64,000 nt of DNA from Polynucleobacter sp. SHI8 (GTDB taxonomy: Bacteria > Pseudomonadota > Gammaproteobacteria > Burkholderiales > Burkholderiaceae), in the NCBI RefSeq assembly GCF_027944005.1, contig NZ_AP027204.1, positions 2,294,001 to 2,358,000 on the forward strand. Direction: 5' to 3'. The position numbers and the translations under genes were made by a program. The notes beneath the pieces were generated by a model. The model worked only from the letters and a program-made list of their open reading frames with translations. It was not told where the DNA came from and ran no database searches. Of the stretch, positions 38,172 through 47,157 are shown in pieces (the stretch's first letter is position 1; each line of letters opens with the position of its first letter).

Positions 38172-39243
38172 AACCTGCAACCACAGTCTGAATTACTGAG
38201 CCGTCATTCGTTTGTAGATTTTTTGCAATCAGGCCTGCATCGACTGACAAAGCTGCTTTAAGAGCTATTTGCCACTTTTCTATTTTCAAGCCTAATTGGC
38301 TCATTGCATTCAATATTTTATTCAGGCGATCTGGCTTACGCCATGCATCAACGCTATTAAACAACTGAAGAACTTCTTCAGCACGACATGTTGGCTTTTG
38401 CAGAATTTGATAAAAATGATGAAACGCTAGCGAAAAATTTCTTAACTCGGTTGGGATTTTCCAGTGTGTGATCCACTGTTCTAACTCATGCATCTCTACC
38501 TGAGACAGAAAATAAGCGAGCTGTATTTGTAAATCAGCGGTGTGTTGTATTCCCAGATTCACATACTCTTTTGTCAGATGTATTTTCTGTGCATCCTCTA
38601 AACCATTAGGTAAAACATCTTTACTTGCCCCAGTCTGAATAAGGACGTCAAGCATTCTAGAAGGCTTTGTTTCTATCAACCCACGGCTCAATTCTTGCCA
38701 CACTCTCTCAGGCACTAAATATTTGAGTTCGCCATCTTTTACCATTTGCTGAACCAAACTCAATGTATTCGGATCAATATCGAATTCAACCAATCTGGCC
38801 ATAAACCGCGCTAAACGAAGGATGCGCAGTGGATCTTCATTGAAGGCTTTACTCACGTGCCGAATCACGCGCTGTTCAAGATCTTTCTGACCACCACATG
38901 GATCAATTAATGGTCCAATCATCTCTCCTTCAAGATTGATCTCTTGGGCCATTGCATTGATCGTAAAGTCTCTCCTCAACAAATCTTGCTCGAGAGTGAC
39001 TTCTGCCGAAGCATAAAAAGTAAAGCCCTTATACCCCTGTCCAGTTTTACGCTCAGTTCTCGCTAAAGCATATTCTTCTTTTGTCTTTGGATGTAAAAAA
39101 ACAGGAAAATCTTGGCCAATTGGGATAAAGCCTTTGGCTTGCATTTCTACTGGGGTAGAGCCCACCACCACATAATCTTTATCTTTGGGAGTTACGCCGA
39201 GTAATTGGTCTCGAAGAAAACCACCAACAATATAAATTCTCAC
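38140..39243 (-). CDS. cca: CCA tRNA nucleotidyltransferase
   Basis: Adds or repairs the 3' CCA end of tRNAs without a template. The 367-residue class II enzyme has the head motif YIVGGFLRDQLLG, the catalytic Asp21 and Asp23 (KDKDYVVVG), RRDFTINAMA, and RILRLARFMARL. It lacks room for the C-terminal HD phosphohydrolase domain of E. coli Cca. Start is GTG at 39243, overlapping the upstream gene's stop (GTGA). It converges with the methyltransferase gene. Confidence 0.94.
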   Translation of the reverse strand: MRIYIVGGFLRDQLLGVTPKDKDYVVVGSTPVEMQAKGFIPIGQDFPVFLHPKTKEEYALARTERKTGQGYKGFTFYASAEVTLEQDLLRRDFTINAMAQEINLEGEMIGPLIDPCGGQKDLEQRVIRHVSKAFNEDPLRILRLARFMARLVEFDIDPNTLSLVQQMVKDGELKYLVPERVWQELSRGLIETKPSRMLDVLIQTGASKDVLPNGLEDAQKIHLTKEYVNLGIQHTADLQIQLAYFLSQVEMHELEQWITHWKIPTELRNFSLAFHHFYQILQKPTCRAEEVLQLFNSVDAWRKPDRLNKILNAMSQLGLKIEKWQIALKAALSVDAGLIAKNLQTNDGSVIQTVVAGSRLQAIAACW

Positions 39244-40154
39244 TTCATTAAACTCTCAAGTGGTGTTGGAGTAATACCAAAAACATCCATCAAGGCATTG
39301 GGTTGATTTGGTGGTAATACACTTGGTACTTTCATGGAGTCCACGTTATCGCGAGACATAATCTTAGGACCTGGTAGATTTTCAAGAACAAGTGCTTGAA
39401 TGTAACCCATCCAAGCAGGCAAGGGAATAATAGGGCGTTTGAAACCTTCTCTTTTGGCCGCAAATTGAATAATTTGTGCCAAAGTAAATACCTCTGGTCC
39501 AGCCAAATCATATGACTGATGAATGGTCTGTGGCATTGAAATCGATGATATAAATGCTTCCGAAACATCTTTTACTGCGACTGGTTGAAAAAGATTCTTT
39601 GAACCAGCAAGCGGCATCACTGGAAAATATTTTTGTAATTTACCAAACATATTGATGAAATTATCGTTATTTCCAAAAATAACTGAAGGTCTAAAAATAG
39701 TCCAATCAAGATCTGATTTTTTAACAAGCTCTTCTGCAACACCTTTACTTCTTAAGTACATCGATGGGCCGTTCACATCCGCACCTAAGGCGCTCATATG
39801 AATATATCTTTTTAATCCATGTTGTTTCATTGCAGCCATAATCATCTGCGGAATTTCTACATGAGCGTGAGCAAACTCTGGGCCATAAGGGGTTCCTTTA
39901 CTTGAATGTAAGATACCAATTAAATTAATGACCACATCTGCTGGAGTTAAAGTTTTAAAAAACTCATTCAGTGCAGCTGGAGTAAATTCAGGTAAGTGAA
40001 TGGCCTTAACAAATAAATTTTTATTTTCAATTTCAGCAATTTGGTTTTTATTGCGCGTTGGAATAATTGATGAATGCTCGCTAAAAGTGAGCCTTTTGGA
40101 CATATTATTACCAACAAAACCAGAACCGCCAATTAGAACTACACGTTCTTTCAT
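39240..40154 (-). CDS. Complex I NDUFA9-like / extended SDR protein
   Basis: 304-residue NAD(P)-binding protein of the atypical extended SDR group (COG0702) that includes the complex I subunit NDUFA9. VVLIGGSGFVGNNMSKRL binds the dinucleotide, and INLIGILHSSKGTPYGPEFAHAHVEIPQ and DWTIFRPSVIFGNNDNFINMF match the group. No YxxxK active site is evident, suggesting a structural or quinone-linked role. It sits between slt and cca, overlapping cca by four bases. Confidence 0.86.
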   Translation of the reverse strand: MKERVVLIGGSGFVGNNMSKRLTFSEHSSIIPTRNKNQIAEIENKNLFVKAIHLPEFTPAALNEFFKTLTPADVVINLIGILHSSKGTPYGPEFAHAHVEIPQMIMAAMKQHGLKRYIHMSALGADVNGPSMYLRSKGVAEELVKKSDLDWTIFRPSVIFGNNDNFINMFGKLQKYFPVMPLAGSKNLFQPVAVKDVSEAFISSISMPQTIHQSYDLAGPEVFTLAQIIQFAAKREGFKRPIIPLPAWMGYIQALVLENLPGPKIMSRDNVDSMKVPSVLPPNQPNALMDVFGITPTPLESLMK

Positions 40155-40170
40155 TGATACTCTCCAAAAA

Positions 40171-42111
40171 TTATGGCAAGTTGCTATTGATGACTTGGCT
40201 TGGATTAACAGTCCCGAGTTTCGCTTTAAGTGACTGGGGCTTGCCAGTACTTAATATCTCATAATATACAGCATTTGAAAGAACATTTTTGACGTAGGTT
40301 CTCGTTTCTGTAAAAGGGATTGTTTCTGCAAAAATCTCCATGCTGACAGGCTTAGTAAGGGTTTGACGCCATTGCTTAGGTCTTCCTGGTCCAGCATTAT
40401 ATGCAGCAGAAGCTAATCCCCAAGAGCCATCAAGATCATTTAAAACCATATTAAGATAATTACTTCCAAGTACTAGATTGGTTTGTAATTCGGATAACTT
40501 ATCGGGCGTGTAATCACTCATACCTATTTTTTTAGCCACAAACTGTCCTGTGGCTGGCATAACCTGCATCAGTCCTGACGCCCCAACATGTGAGCGCGCA
40601 GCCGTAACAAATCTAGACTCTTGTCGGATTAAGCCATAGACCCAGTTGACATCCAACTGGATTTGCTTGGTAATGGGATTTAATTTATCAATATAGGGCG
40701 TAGGATATCTTAATGAAAAATTATGCTCTTGCTTTGTTCTATCCGACGTATTGACGGTACGATCGAGCATATTAATTTTTTTGCCATATTCAGCGCTAGC
40801 AAGTAATTCTTTGTCAGACATACCGCGCAATTCCCAATTCCACTCACGATTACCCTCAGTGCGAAGGTTCATGTCATATAACTTAGCGGCTTTGTTAAAT
40901 GCAGGAATACTTTTACTAATCGACTTCATATCTGCATCTGTAATAACTGTTTTTGGTGGAACTTGTATAGGCCTCCCAAGCTCCTCTAATGAAAGCTGTC
41001 CATAAAAATTAAATTGGTTTGCTAGTTTTTCAAATTGCTCATTGGCACGCTCATCACCTAATTCTTTTAAGGCTTTTCCATACCAGTACGTCCAGGCTGG
41101 ATCACGAGCGCGAACAGCCTCGGGCATAGTCTCAACTGACTCTTTAACCAAACGCCAATCTTTTTCTCGAAGTGCTGCGCGAATTTTCCATTCACTTGAT
41201 TCTGGCGAAAGTAATTCGCTATTTCCTAATGCATGTTGTTTACGATAAGCATCAATTGCTGTTGGGTCTAGTTTTTTTGCTAAAAATTGACCAATGACGC
41301 CCCACGCCATACCTTTATATTCGGTATTATTTTTCCAATCATTTTCGTCAAATGTCTTCATTGCCAAGTTGGGATTTGTGCGCGCTTTTTTGACAATTCC
41401 AGCAATGGGATCATCCACTCCCATTCTTTGTCCCAAGCTATCAAAATTCATCTCTGTGGCACTTCGGCTAATACCCTGTGACTCTTGTTTTGATAAACCA
41501 CCACGCGCATAGAGTTGCGAGACCAATTCTGGACAAGCATCACCAAAATATCTAGGGTCTAATAAAGTTGCCTTCGCTTGAGCTCCGACATTTTTGGGTG
41601 GCTCGCCTTTTGCAAGCTTAGACATCATGGCATAACACTTGACTTGAGTATCATCATCTAAAGCAAATTGCGGATACTCAATGTCAAAATTTGCCCAATC
41701 TTTTCTTTTGCCAAGTACGAGCAACCAATCATTGCGCATCCGATCCGCAAGACCACTTCCTTTATATTTTTTAAGGAAATTATTTACTTCAGAATCTGCA
41801 TCTGTCGCAGCATTAGATTTTGCGGCACTATCGTACAAACGTGGTTTGATCTTGAAATACTCTACATAATCAGGAATTTCATAATCAGACAGTTGATTAG
41901 CCAATTGAGATGCTTTTAAAAGGTCATTTTTTCTGGCAGCCTCTCTTAACTCGATAAACTTTTTATCTTGCTCTGAAAGGCCCTCAACTTTCTTAGTCGA
42001 TTGAGATGCCTGATTACTACTCGAGGACTTAAAAGTATTCTTCGTTGCGGCACAAAGACTTATACTAAAGAGTAGAGAGATGATGAGCGTGGATATTCTA
42101 AGAAGGTTCAT
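40171..42111 (-). CDS. slt: Soluble lytic murein transglycosylase
   Basis: 646-residue periplasmic lytic transglycosylase that cleaves peptidoglycan glycan strands. A signal peptide (about residues 1-22) is followed by a long alpha-helical, tetratricopeptide-like superhelix. The C-terminal SLT domain has catalytic Glu in YGLIRQESRFVTAARS, then GASGLMQVMPATG and SAAYNAGPGRPKQW. Length and layout match Slt70. It is divergent from the 5-formyl-THF cyclo-ligase gene. Confidence 0.93.
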   Translation of the reverse strand: MNLLRISTLIISLLFSISLCAATKNTFKSSSSNQASQSTKKVEGLSEQDKKFIELREAARKNDLLKASQLANQLSDYEIPDYVEYFKIKPRLYDSAAKSNAATDADSEVNNFLKKYKGSGLADRMRNDWLLVLGKRKDWANFDIEYPQFALDDDTQVKCYAMMSKLAKGEPPKNVGAQAKATLLDPRYFGDACPELVSQLYARGGLSKQESQGISRSATEMNFDSLGQRMGVDDPIAGIVKKARTNPNLAMKTFDENDWKNNTEYKGMAWGVIGQFLAKKLDPTAIDAYRKQHALGNSELLSPESSEWKIRAALREKDWRLVKESVETMPEAVRARDPAWTYWYGKALKELGDERANEQFEKLANQFNFYGQLSLEELGRPIQVPPKTVITDADMKSISKSIPAFNKAAKLYDMNLRTEGNREWNWELRGMSDKELLASAEYGKKINMLDRTVNTSDRTKQEHNFSLRYPTPYIDKLNPITKQIQLDVNWVYGLIRQESRFVTAARSHVGASGLMQVMPATGQFVAKKIGMSDYTPDKLSELQTNLVLGSNYLNMVLNDLDGSWGLASAAYNAGPGRPKQWRQTLTKPVSMEIFAETIPFTETRTYVKNVLSNAVYYEILSTGKPQSLKAKLGTVNPSQVINSNLP

Positions 42112-42191
42112 TTTTAATTTATTAACTAACTTTGCAAAAGATTTCGTATGATGTATTCATCATACAAAAACATTGAGAAATTTTACTATTC

Positions 42192-42818
42192 ATGAAAAAC
42201 CCTTCGATAGAATTGATTCGAAAAGACTTCATTAATACAAGGCTTGATTTGCAAAAGGATCAGCCCAATTATCTCTTATCTAATGATTCTTTGAAGAAAA
42301 ACGTCTTATTTGTATTGCAAGAGTTTGAAAAAGTCACGACCAAACCATTATTTCATATCGGATTTTATTGGCCAATCCGCGGTGAGCCCTCGATTACCGA
42401 AACTTTAATTGAGTGGAAAAGTCAAAATCCTTTAAGAAAATTAGCATTACCAATTTGTAAAAAGGATCAGGTACTTACATTTCATGAATGGACCCCTACT
42501 TCTGCCATGACGAAAGGTTTTGGAAATATTGCTGAACCCGATGGGACGGCTATTTTAGAAGTAGATTTAATCTTTATACCCTGTATTGGCTGGCAAAAGA
42601 GTGCAGAAAAAGTTTGGCGGCTTGGTTATGGTGGTGGCTTTTATGATCGATCAATTCAATCATGGGAAAAGAGCGGTCGTCGCCCCATTTGCGTAGGTAT
42701 TGGTTTTGACTTTTCAGAATTATCTTCTTCCGATTGGACTCCTCAGGTTCATGATTATCCTTTGGATGGGATCCTAACTGAATCTAATTACTTCCTGACG
42801 CCCTTCGCAGCTTCATAA
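42192..42818 (+). CDS. ygfA: 5-formyltetrahydrofolate cyclo-ligase
   Basis: Converts 5-formyl-THF to 5,10-methenyl-THF with ATP, recycling a folate storage or inhibitory form. The 208-residue protein has FYWPIRGEPS near residue 55, and the C-terminal RLGYGGGFYDRSIQ, the family's phosphate/folate-binding signature. The DUF1439 gene starts two bases after its stop. Folate chemistry links it to metF, folB and the pteridine-reductase-like gene nearby. Confidence 0.92.
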   Translation: MKNPSIELIRKDFINTRLDLQKDQPNYLLSNDSLKKNVLFVLQEFEKVTTKPLFHIGFYWPIRGEPSITETLIEWKSQNPLRKLALPICKKDQVLTFHEWTPTSAMTKGFGNIAEPDGTAILEVDLIFIPCIGWQKSAEKVWRLGYGGGFYDRSIQSWEKSGRRPICVGIGFDFSELSSSDWTPQVHDYPLDGILTESNYFLTPFAAS

Positions 42819-42820
42819 AA

Positions 42821-43360
42821 ATGGATTCGTTAAAACGACAATTACTCATCAAGTCAGCTGGAATTATTGGCACCGTTTTACTTATAAGGTCAGGGATTAC
42901 TTATGCTCAATCTACTTACTATATACCTGGGCGGTTGATCAATCTATACCTTATACATCAATCGCCTTTTACAAAGAATTTTTTATTTTTCAGTATTCAA
43001 TGCTCAAATCCTATTTTAGAGTTTGTCAAAAAAGGTCAGCGCCTATTTTTAACTTGCGATATTGAAATCTCAGCGCCGAATCAAAAGCCAGTTAAGGGGG
43101 AGTTAGCTCTTGACTCTTCTTTTCAATATGATCCTAAAACCTATAAGATCGCTTTGTTAGATCCTAAATTATCTTCTATCCATCTGGATGTTTTAAATGA
43201 GAAGGATAATCTTCTTTTAAAACAATTAAGTCCTTTTTTAGGCCCAATTTTTAATCAACAAGTAGTGTATGAACTTTCTAGTTCTGATCTCAACATGTTA
43301 AAAAAATCCCCATCCTCAATACTCATTGAGGATGGGGGCTTACGTTTTAACTTTGATTAA
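42821..43360 (+). CDS. DUF1439-like exported protein
   Basis: 179-residue protein with an N-terminal signal or anchor (about residues 8-29, ending TYAQS). The rest resembles the YceB/DUF1439 group: RGxxLxLxCDI-type strands, ELALDSSFQYDPKTYKIALLDPKL. Function unknown. The final codons (KSPSSILIEDGG) are written across a 13-bp hairpin that serves as terminator for the opposite-strand metF. The stop overlaps the metF stop by four bases. Confidence 0.75.
   Translation: MDSLKRQLLIKSAGIIGTVLLIRSGITYAQSTYYIPGRLINLYLIHQSPFTKNFLFFSIQCSNPILEFVKKGQRLFLTCDIEISAPNQKPVKGELALDSSFQYDPKTYKIALLDPKLSSIHLDVLNEKDNLLLKQLSPFLGPIFNQQVVYELSSSDLNMLKKSPSSILIEDGGLRFNFD
43301..43337 (-). terminator. Rho-independent terminator of metK/ahcY-metF, inside an opposite-strand gene
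   Basis: A perfect 13-bp inverted repeat (43308-43320 with 43325-43337, CCCCATCCTCAAT / ATTGAGGATGGGG) has a 4-base loop. On the minus strand it is followed by ATTTTTTTAA. It lies 20 bases after the metF stop and within codons of the convergent DUF1439 gene. Confidence 0.88.
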
Positions 43361-44199
43361 TCTTCTAAATTATGCAGAATAGAAATCGTCGGTTCAGCCA
43401 TGTTTAAGGTATAGAAATGGAGGCCTGGAGCACCACCAGCAATCAGCTGATGACACAAGTCGGTTACCACTTCTAAACCATAGGCTTTAATTGATTGTGT
43501 GTCGTCACCAAAACTTTCGAGGCGCTTGCGTAACCAACGTGGTATCTCAGCTCCACAAGCATCAGAGAAACGAATCAACTGAGTACTACTTACGATTGGC
43601 ATAATCCCTGGAATAATAGGTATATTGACATCATGGCTAGCAACATCCTCTAAAAACTGAAAATAGGCATCAGAATTAAAAAAGTACTGTGTTATTGCTG
43701 AGTTTGCTCCTGCTTGAACTTTTTGGACAAACTTTTCAATATCATCTACCGCTGATGTTGCCTGCGGATGAAACTCTGGATAAGCTGCAACTTCAATATG
43801 AAACCAGTCACCTGTGGCTTCTCGAATAAAAGCCACGAGCTCATTGGCGTGATTAAACTCACCATAATTTCCCATTCCAGAGGGTAAATCACCGCGAAGC
43901 GCCACGATGCGTTTAATGCCGATGGCCTGGTACTGTTCTAACAGTTCTGATACTTTGGCTTTTGTACTTCCAACACAAGATAAATGCGGGGCTGCAGAAA
44001 TGCCGCCTTCATGAATCTCTCGCACGGTATTCATCGTGCCATCTTGTGTAGAACCACCAGCACCAAAAGTTACTGAAAAAAAGCTTGGGGCTAGTTCCTG
44101 GATCAGTCGGCCTCTCACAGCACGAAGCTTTTCCGCCCCCTCTTCCGTCTTAGGGGGGAAAAATTCTGCGCTGAGTTCAATATTATCGAGTAGGCTCAT
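43357..44199 (-). CDS. metF: Methylenetetrahydrofolate reductase
   Basis: Flavoenzyme making 5-methyl-THF, the methyl donor for MetH. The 280-residue length fits bacterial MetF. ELSAEFFPPKTEEGAEKL at the N terminus, FSVTFGAGGSTQDGT, RIVALRGDLPSG and ITQYFFNSDAYFQFL are the usual flavin and folate blocks. It follows ahcY with a three-base gap, so it shares the SAH-riboswitch-controlled transcript and the terminator downstream. Confidence 0.96.
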   Translation of the reverse strand: MSLLDNIELSAEFFPPKTEEGAEKLRAVRGRLIQELAPSFFSVTFGAGGSTQDGTMNTVREIHEGGISAAPHLSCVGSTKAKVSELLEQYQAIGIKRIVALRGDLPSGMGNYGEFNHANELVAFIREATGDWFHIEVAAYPEFHPQATSAVDDIEKFVQKVQAGANSAITQYFFNSDAYFQFLEDVASHDVNIPIIPGIMPIVSSTQLIRFSDACGAEIPRWLRKRLESFGDDTQSIKAYGLEVVTDLCHQLIAGGAPGLHFYTLNMAEPTISILHNLED

Positions 44200-44202
44200 T
44201 GT

Positions 44203-45636
44203 TTAATAACGATAATGATTTGGTTTAAATGGCCCAGATTTATCCACGCCGATGTAATTAGCTTGTTGGTCTGTAAGAACTGTTAATTCTGCATTTAGGT
44301 TCTTTAACTGCAATATCGCCACTTTTTCATCCAAATGCTTAGGCAATGTATACACACCAATTGGGTACTCATTGGTATGAGCTTTTGTCCAAAGTTCGAT
44401 TTGTGCAATCGTTTGATTTGCAAATGATGAGCTCATCACGAATGATGGATGACCTGTTCCACAACCTAAATTGACTAAGCGACCTTTTGCTAACAGAATA
44501 ATTCTTTTTTCTGGCTGGCCATTTTGCGCTGGGAAAATAATGTGATCAACTTGTGGCTTGATTTCATCCCATTGATATTTTTCAACGCTTGCAACATCAA
44601 TTTCGTTATCGAAATGGCCAATATTACATACGATTGCTTGGTTTTTCATCTTGAGCATGATGTCATGGGTAATCACATGATAGTTTCCAGTAGCGGTCAC
44701 AAAAATATCAGCTTTATCAGCAGCATATTCCATCGTTACAACACGGTAACCTTCCATTGCCGCTTGTAATGCACAAATTGGATCAACTTCAGTTACCCAA
44801 ACTTGAGCAGATAATGCTCTTAATGCTTGAGCAGAACCTTTACCAACATCACCATAACCAGCAACGACTGCTACCTTACCGGCTATCATTACATCAGTTG
44901 CGCGCTTAATCGCATCGACTAAAGATTCGCGGCAACCATATAAGTTATCAAATTTGCTTTTTGTTACAGAGTCATTGACGTTAATTGCTGGGAACTTCAG
45001 TTCGCCTTTGGCAAACATTTGATATAAACGGTGCACGCCAGTTGTAGTTTCTTCTGTTACACCTTTAACTTCAGCTAAACGAACTGAATACCAAGTCGAA
45101 TCAATTGCAAGTTTTGCTTTGATGGATGCATAAAGAATCGTTTCTTCTTCGCTCGTTGGGTTATTTAAAACAGTGATGTCTTTTTCTGCTCTAGCGCCAA
45201 GATGCAATAACAAAGTTGCATCACCACCATCATCTAAAATCATATTGGAATATGAACCATCGGCCCATTCAAAGATACGGTGTGTGAAATCCCAATATTG
45301 CTCTAATGTTTCACCTTTAATTGCAAATACTGGTGTTCCATTAGCGGCGATTGCTGCTGCTGCATGATCTTGAGTTGAGTAAATATTGCAAGATGCCCAA
45401 CGCACTTTAGCACCTAAAGCTTCAAGTGTTTCAATTAACACGGCAGTTTGAATCGTCATGTGTAATGAACCAGTGATACGAGCACCTTTCAAAGGTTGTG
45501 CTTTTTCATACTCTTGACGGATTGCCATGAGTCCTGGCATTTCTGTTTCAGCAATGGCGATTTCTTTGCGACCAAAATCAGCTAAAGTGATATCGGCAAT
45601 GACATAGTCGTTTTTAATATTTGATACGGAATTCAT
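44203..45636 (-). CDS. ahcY: Adenosylhomocysteinase
   Basis: Hydrolyses S-adenosylhomocysteine to homocysteine and adenosine, removing the product inhibitor of methyltransferases. The 477-residue protein has [21 protein letters not shown], the NAD-binding loop [29 protein letters not shown] and the C-terminal [12 protein letters not shown]. The ATG at 45636 is used, with GGAG 7-8 bases before it; a TTG at 45648 overlaps that ribosome-binding site. The leader holds an SAH riboswitch, so expression should rise with SAH. Confidence 0.97.
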   Translation of the reverse strand: MNSVSNIKNDYVIADITLADFGRKEIAIAETEMPGLMAIRQEYEKAQPLKGARITGSLHMTIQTAVLIETLEALGAKVRWASCNIYSTQDHAAAAIAANGTPVFAIKGETLEQYWDFTHRIFEWADGSYSNMILDDGGDATLLLHLGARAEKDITVLNNPTSEEETILYASIKAKLAIDSTWYSVRLAEVKGVTEETTTGVHRLYQMFAKGELKFPAINVNDSVTKSKFDNLYGCRESLVDAIKRATDVMIAGKVAVVAGYGDVGKGSAQALRALSAQVWVTEVDPICALQAAMEGYRVVTMEYAADKADIFVTATGNYHVITHDIMLKMKNQAIVCNIGHFDNEIDVASVEKYQWDEIKPQVDHIIFPAQNGQPEKRIILLAKGRLVNLGCGTGHPSFVMSSSFANQTIAQIELWTKAHTNEYPIGVYTLPKHLDEKVAILQLKNLNAELTVLTDQQANYIGVDKSGPFKPNHYRY

Positions 45637-45710
45637 GCAGCTCTCCAAAAATTACAGAAATCTTGGGGATGCTGGATTCAAAGCCCACCAACCAAGAGTT
45701 CAAAAGGTTA

Positions 45711-45808
45711 GTGAGCGCCGTTGCCTAGACTCTAGATAGAGTCCCTTCAAGCCTGGGGAAACTTAGATTAGAAAATAACCTAAGTTAACCTCGCAACGCT
45801 CCTTGAAG
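45711..45808 (-). ncRNA. SAH riboswitch
   Basis: The minus-strand RNA has the conserved SAH aptamer elements: GGAGCGTTGC near its 5' end, CCCAGGCTTGAA in the middle and GCAACGGCGCTCAC at the 3' end. TTCAAG pairs with CTTGAA (P1), and GAGCG pairs with CGCTC. A variable stem (AACTTAG with CTAAGTT) lies between. It precedes ahcY by about 75 bases. The class activates ahcY when SAH accumulates. Confidence 0.92.
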
Positions 45809-45818
45809 AATTAAGACT

Positions 45819-45824
45819 ATTATA
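45819..45824 (-). promoter_or_regulatory. Possible ahcY promoter -10 box overlapping the metK stop codon
   Basis: A perfect TATAAT on the minus strand covers the metK TAA (45820-45822). Transcription would start about 45811-45812, just where the SAH aptamer begins. No good -35 is visible at 17 bases, so this is suggestive only; read-through from metK is the alternative. Confidence 0.45.
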
Positions 45825-46986
45825 AACCTGCGGCAGATTTCAGTGCGATGACACGATCCCTTGCTTCCCAAGTAAACTCAGGCTCTTCACGACCAAAGTG
45901 ACCATATGCAGCTGTTTTACGGTATATAGGACGTAAAAGATCAAGCATTTTCACGATACCTTTAGGCCTTAAATCAAAGTGTTCACTTACTAACATTGAA
46001 ATTTCCTCATCAGAGATTTTTCCAGTTCCATAGGTGCTTACCATGACTGATGTTGGTTTAGCTACACCAATTGCATAAGAAACCTGAACTAAACACTTAG
46101 ACGCGAGTCCTGCAGCAACCACATTTTTTGCAACATAACGTGCTGCATAGGCAGCAGATCTGTCTACTTTAGATGGATCTTTGCCTGAGAAAGCGCCGCC
46201 ACCGTGCGGGGCTGCGCCACCATATGTATCAACAATGATCTTGCGACCAGTCAATCCACAATCACCTTGCGGACCACCAATGACAAATCGACCTGTAGGA
46301 TTAACCAAATACTTGATCTCACCTTTAATGAGCTCTTTCGGCAATACAGGTTTGATGATTTCCTCAATCACTGCTTCGCGTAATTTATCGAGCCCCATTT
46401 CTGGGGAGTGTTGTGTCGACAAAACAACCGTATCGATCGAGTCAGGACGACCATTCACATAGCGTAAAGTAACTTGTGATTTCGCATCAGGGCGTAACCA
46501 GTCTAGGCGACCATCACGGCGAAGCTGAGATTGACGCTCAACCAATCGATGAGAAAGATAAATCGGCATTGGCATGAGTTCTGGTGTTTCATCCACCGCA
46601 TAACCAAACATCAAACCTTGGTCACCAGCACCTTGATCTAAAGGGTCATCTTCAGCATTATTGACGCCCTGAGCAATGTCTGGGCTTTGTTTGTCATAAG
46701 CGACTAACACCGCACAACCACGATGATCAATACCAAAATCAGTATTGTCATAGCCGATTTCGCGAAGAGTCTCTCGAGCTACTTTGATGTAGTCCACATT
46801 AGCTGTAGTGGTGATCTCACCTGCGAGTACAACTAAACCGGTATTACATAAAGTTTCTGCTGCAACTCTTGCTGTTGGATCTTGAGCAAGAATTGCGTCA
46901 AGAATAGAGTCTGAGATTTGATCTGCAACTTTATCTGGGTGTCCCTCAGATACAGATTCAGATGTGAAAAAATAATCATTTGCCAT
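45820..46986 (-). CDS. metK: S-adenosylmethionine synthetase
   Basis: Makes SAM from methionine and ATP. The 388-residue protein carries [26 protein letters not shown], the phosphate loop [19 protein letters not shown], and the methionine-loop region typical of bacterial MetK. The ATG at 46986 follows AAGGAA. A SAM-II-type aptamer and a strong sigma-70 promoter lie upstream, giving feedback control by its product. The SAH riboswitch and ahcY start 11 bases after its stop. Confidence 0.97.
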   Translation of the reverse strand: MANDYFFTSESVSEGHPDKVADQISDSILDAILAQDPTARVAAETLCNTGLVVLAGEITTTANVDYIKVARETLREIGYDNTDFGIDHRGCAVLVAYDKQSPDIAQGVNNAEDDPLDQGAGDQGLMFGYAVDETPELMPMPIYLSHRLVERQSQLRRDGRLDWLRPDAKSQVTLRYVNGRPDSIDTVVLSTQHSPEMGLDKLREAVIEEIIKPVLPKELIKGEIKYLVNPTGRFVIGGPQGDCGLTGRKIIVDTYGGAAPHGGGAFSGKDPSKVDRSAAYAARYVAKNVVAAGLASKCLVQVSYAIGVAKPTSVMVSTYGTGKISDEEISMLVSEHFDLRPKGIVKMLDLLRPIYRKTAAYGHFGREEPEFTWEARDRVIALKSAAGL

Positions 46987-47035
46987 ATAGGTTCCTTAAT
47001 TAAAAATTCGACAACACGTGCCGAACTACCTATAC

Positions 47036-47092
47036 GGCGACGCTTTAGCAGAATTTATAGTCGCCCTGCAAGTTGTCTTAACTCGGCGATGT
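47036..47092 (-). ncRNA. SAM-II-type riboswitch in the metK leader
   Basis: On the minus strand, P1 is UCGCC paired with GGCGA, enclosing a loop with GAGUUAAG and CUUGCAG. The 3' segment is AUAAAUUCUGCUAAAG. This follows the SAM-II pattern (GAUUUAA...UUGCA in the loop, then AUAAA...GCUAAA). It begins at the predicted transcription start. The GGCGAC strand can alternatively pair with GUCGCC just downstream (about 47036-47041), and UAUAGGU (about 47029-47035) is complementary to ACCUAUA right before the metK AUG. This gives a switch that could hide the start. Confidence 0.82.
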
Positions 47093-47097
47093 AATGA

Positions 47098-47126
47098 AGT
47101 ATAACGATTCTTTTGATTTTTTTCAA
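47098..47126 (-). promoter_or_regulatory. Sigma-70 promoter of metK
   Basis: Minus strand: TTGAAA at 47121-47126, 17-base spacer, TATACT at 47098-47103. The predicted start at about 47090-47092 coincides with the first base of the SAM-II aptamer. Confidence 0.75.
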
Positions 47127-47157
47127 ACTTCATGGTTTTTTGCATATCATAGAGGGA

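Noticed and set aside
45637..45648. Longer ahcY start at TTG 45648
   Set aside because: It would place the start inside the ribosome-binding site of the better ATG at 45636.
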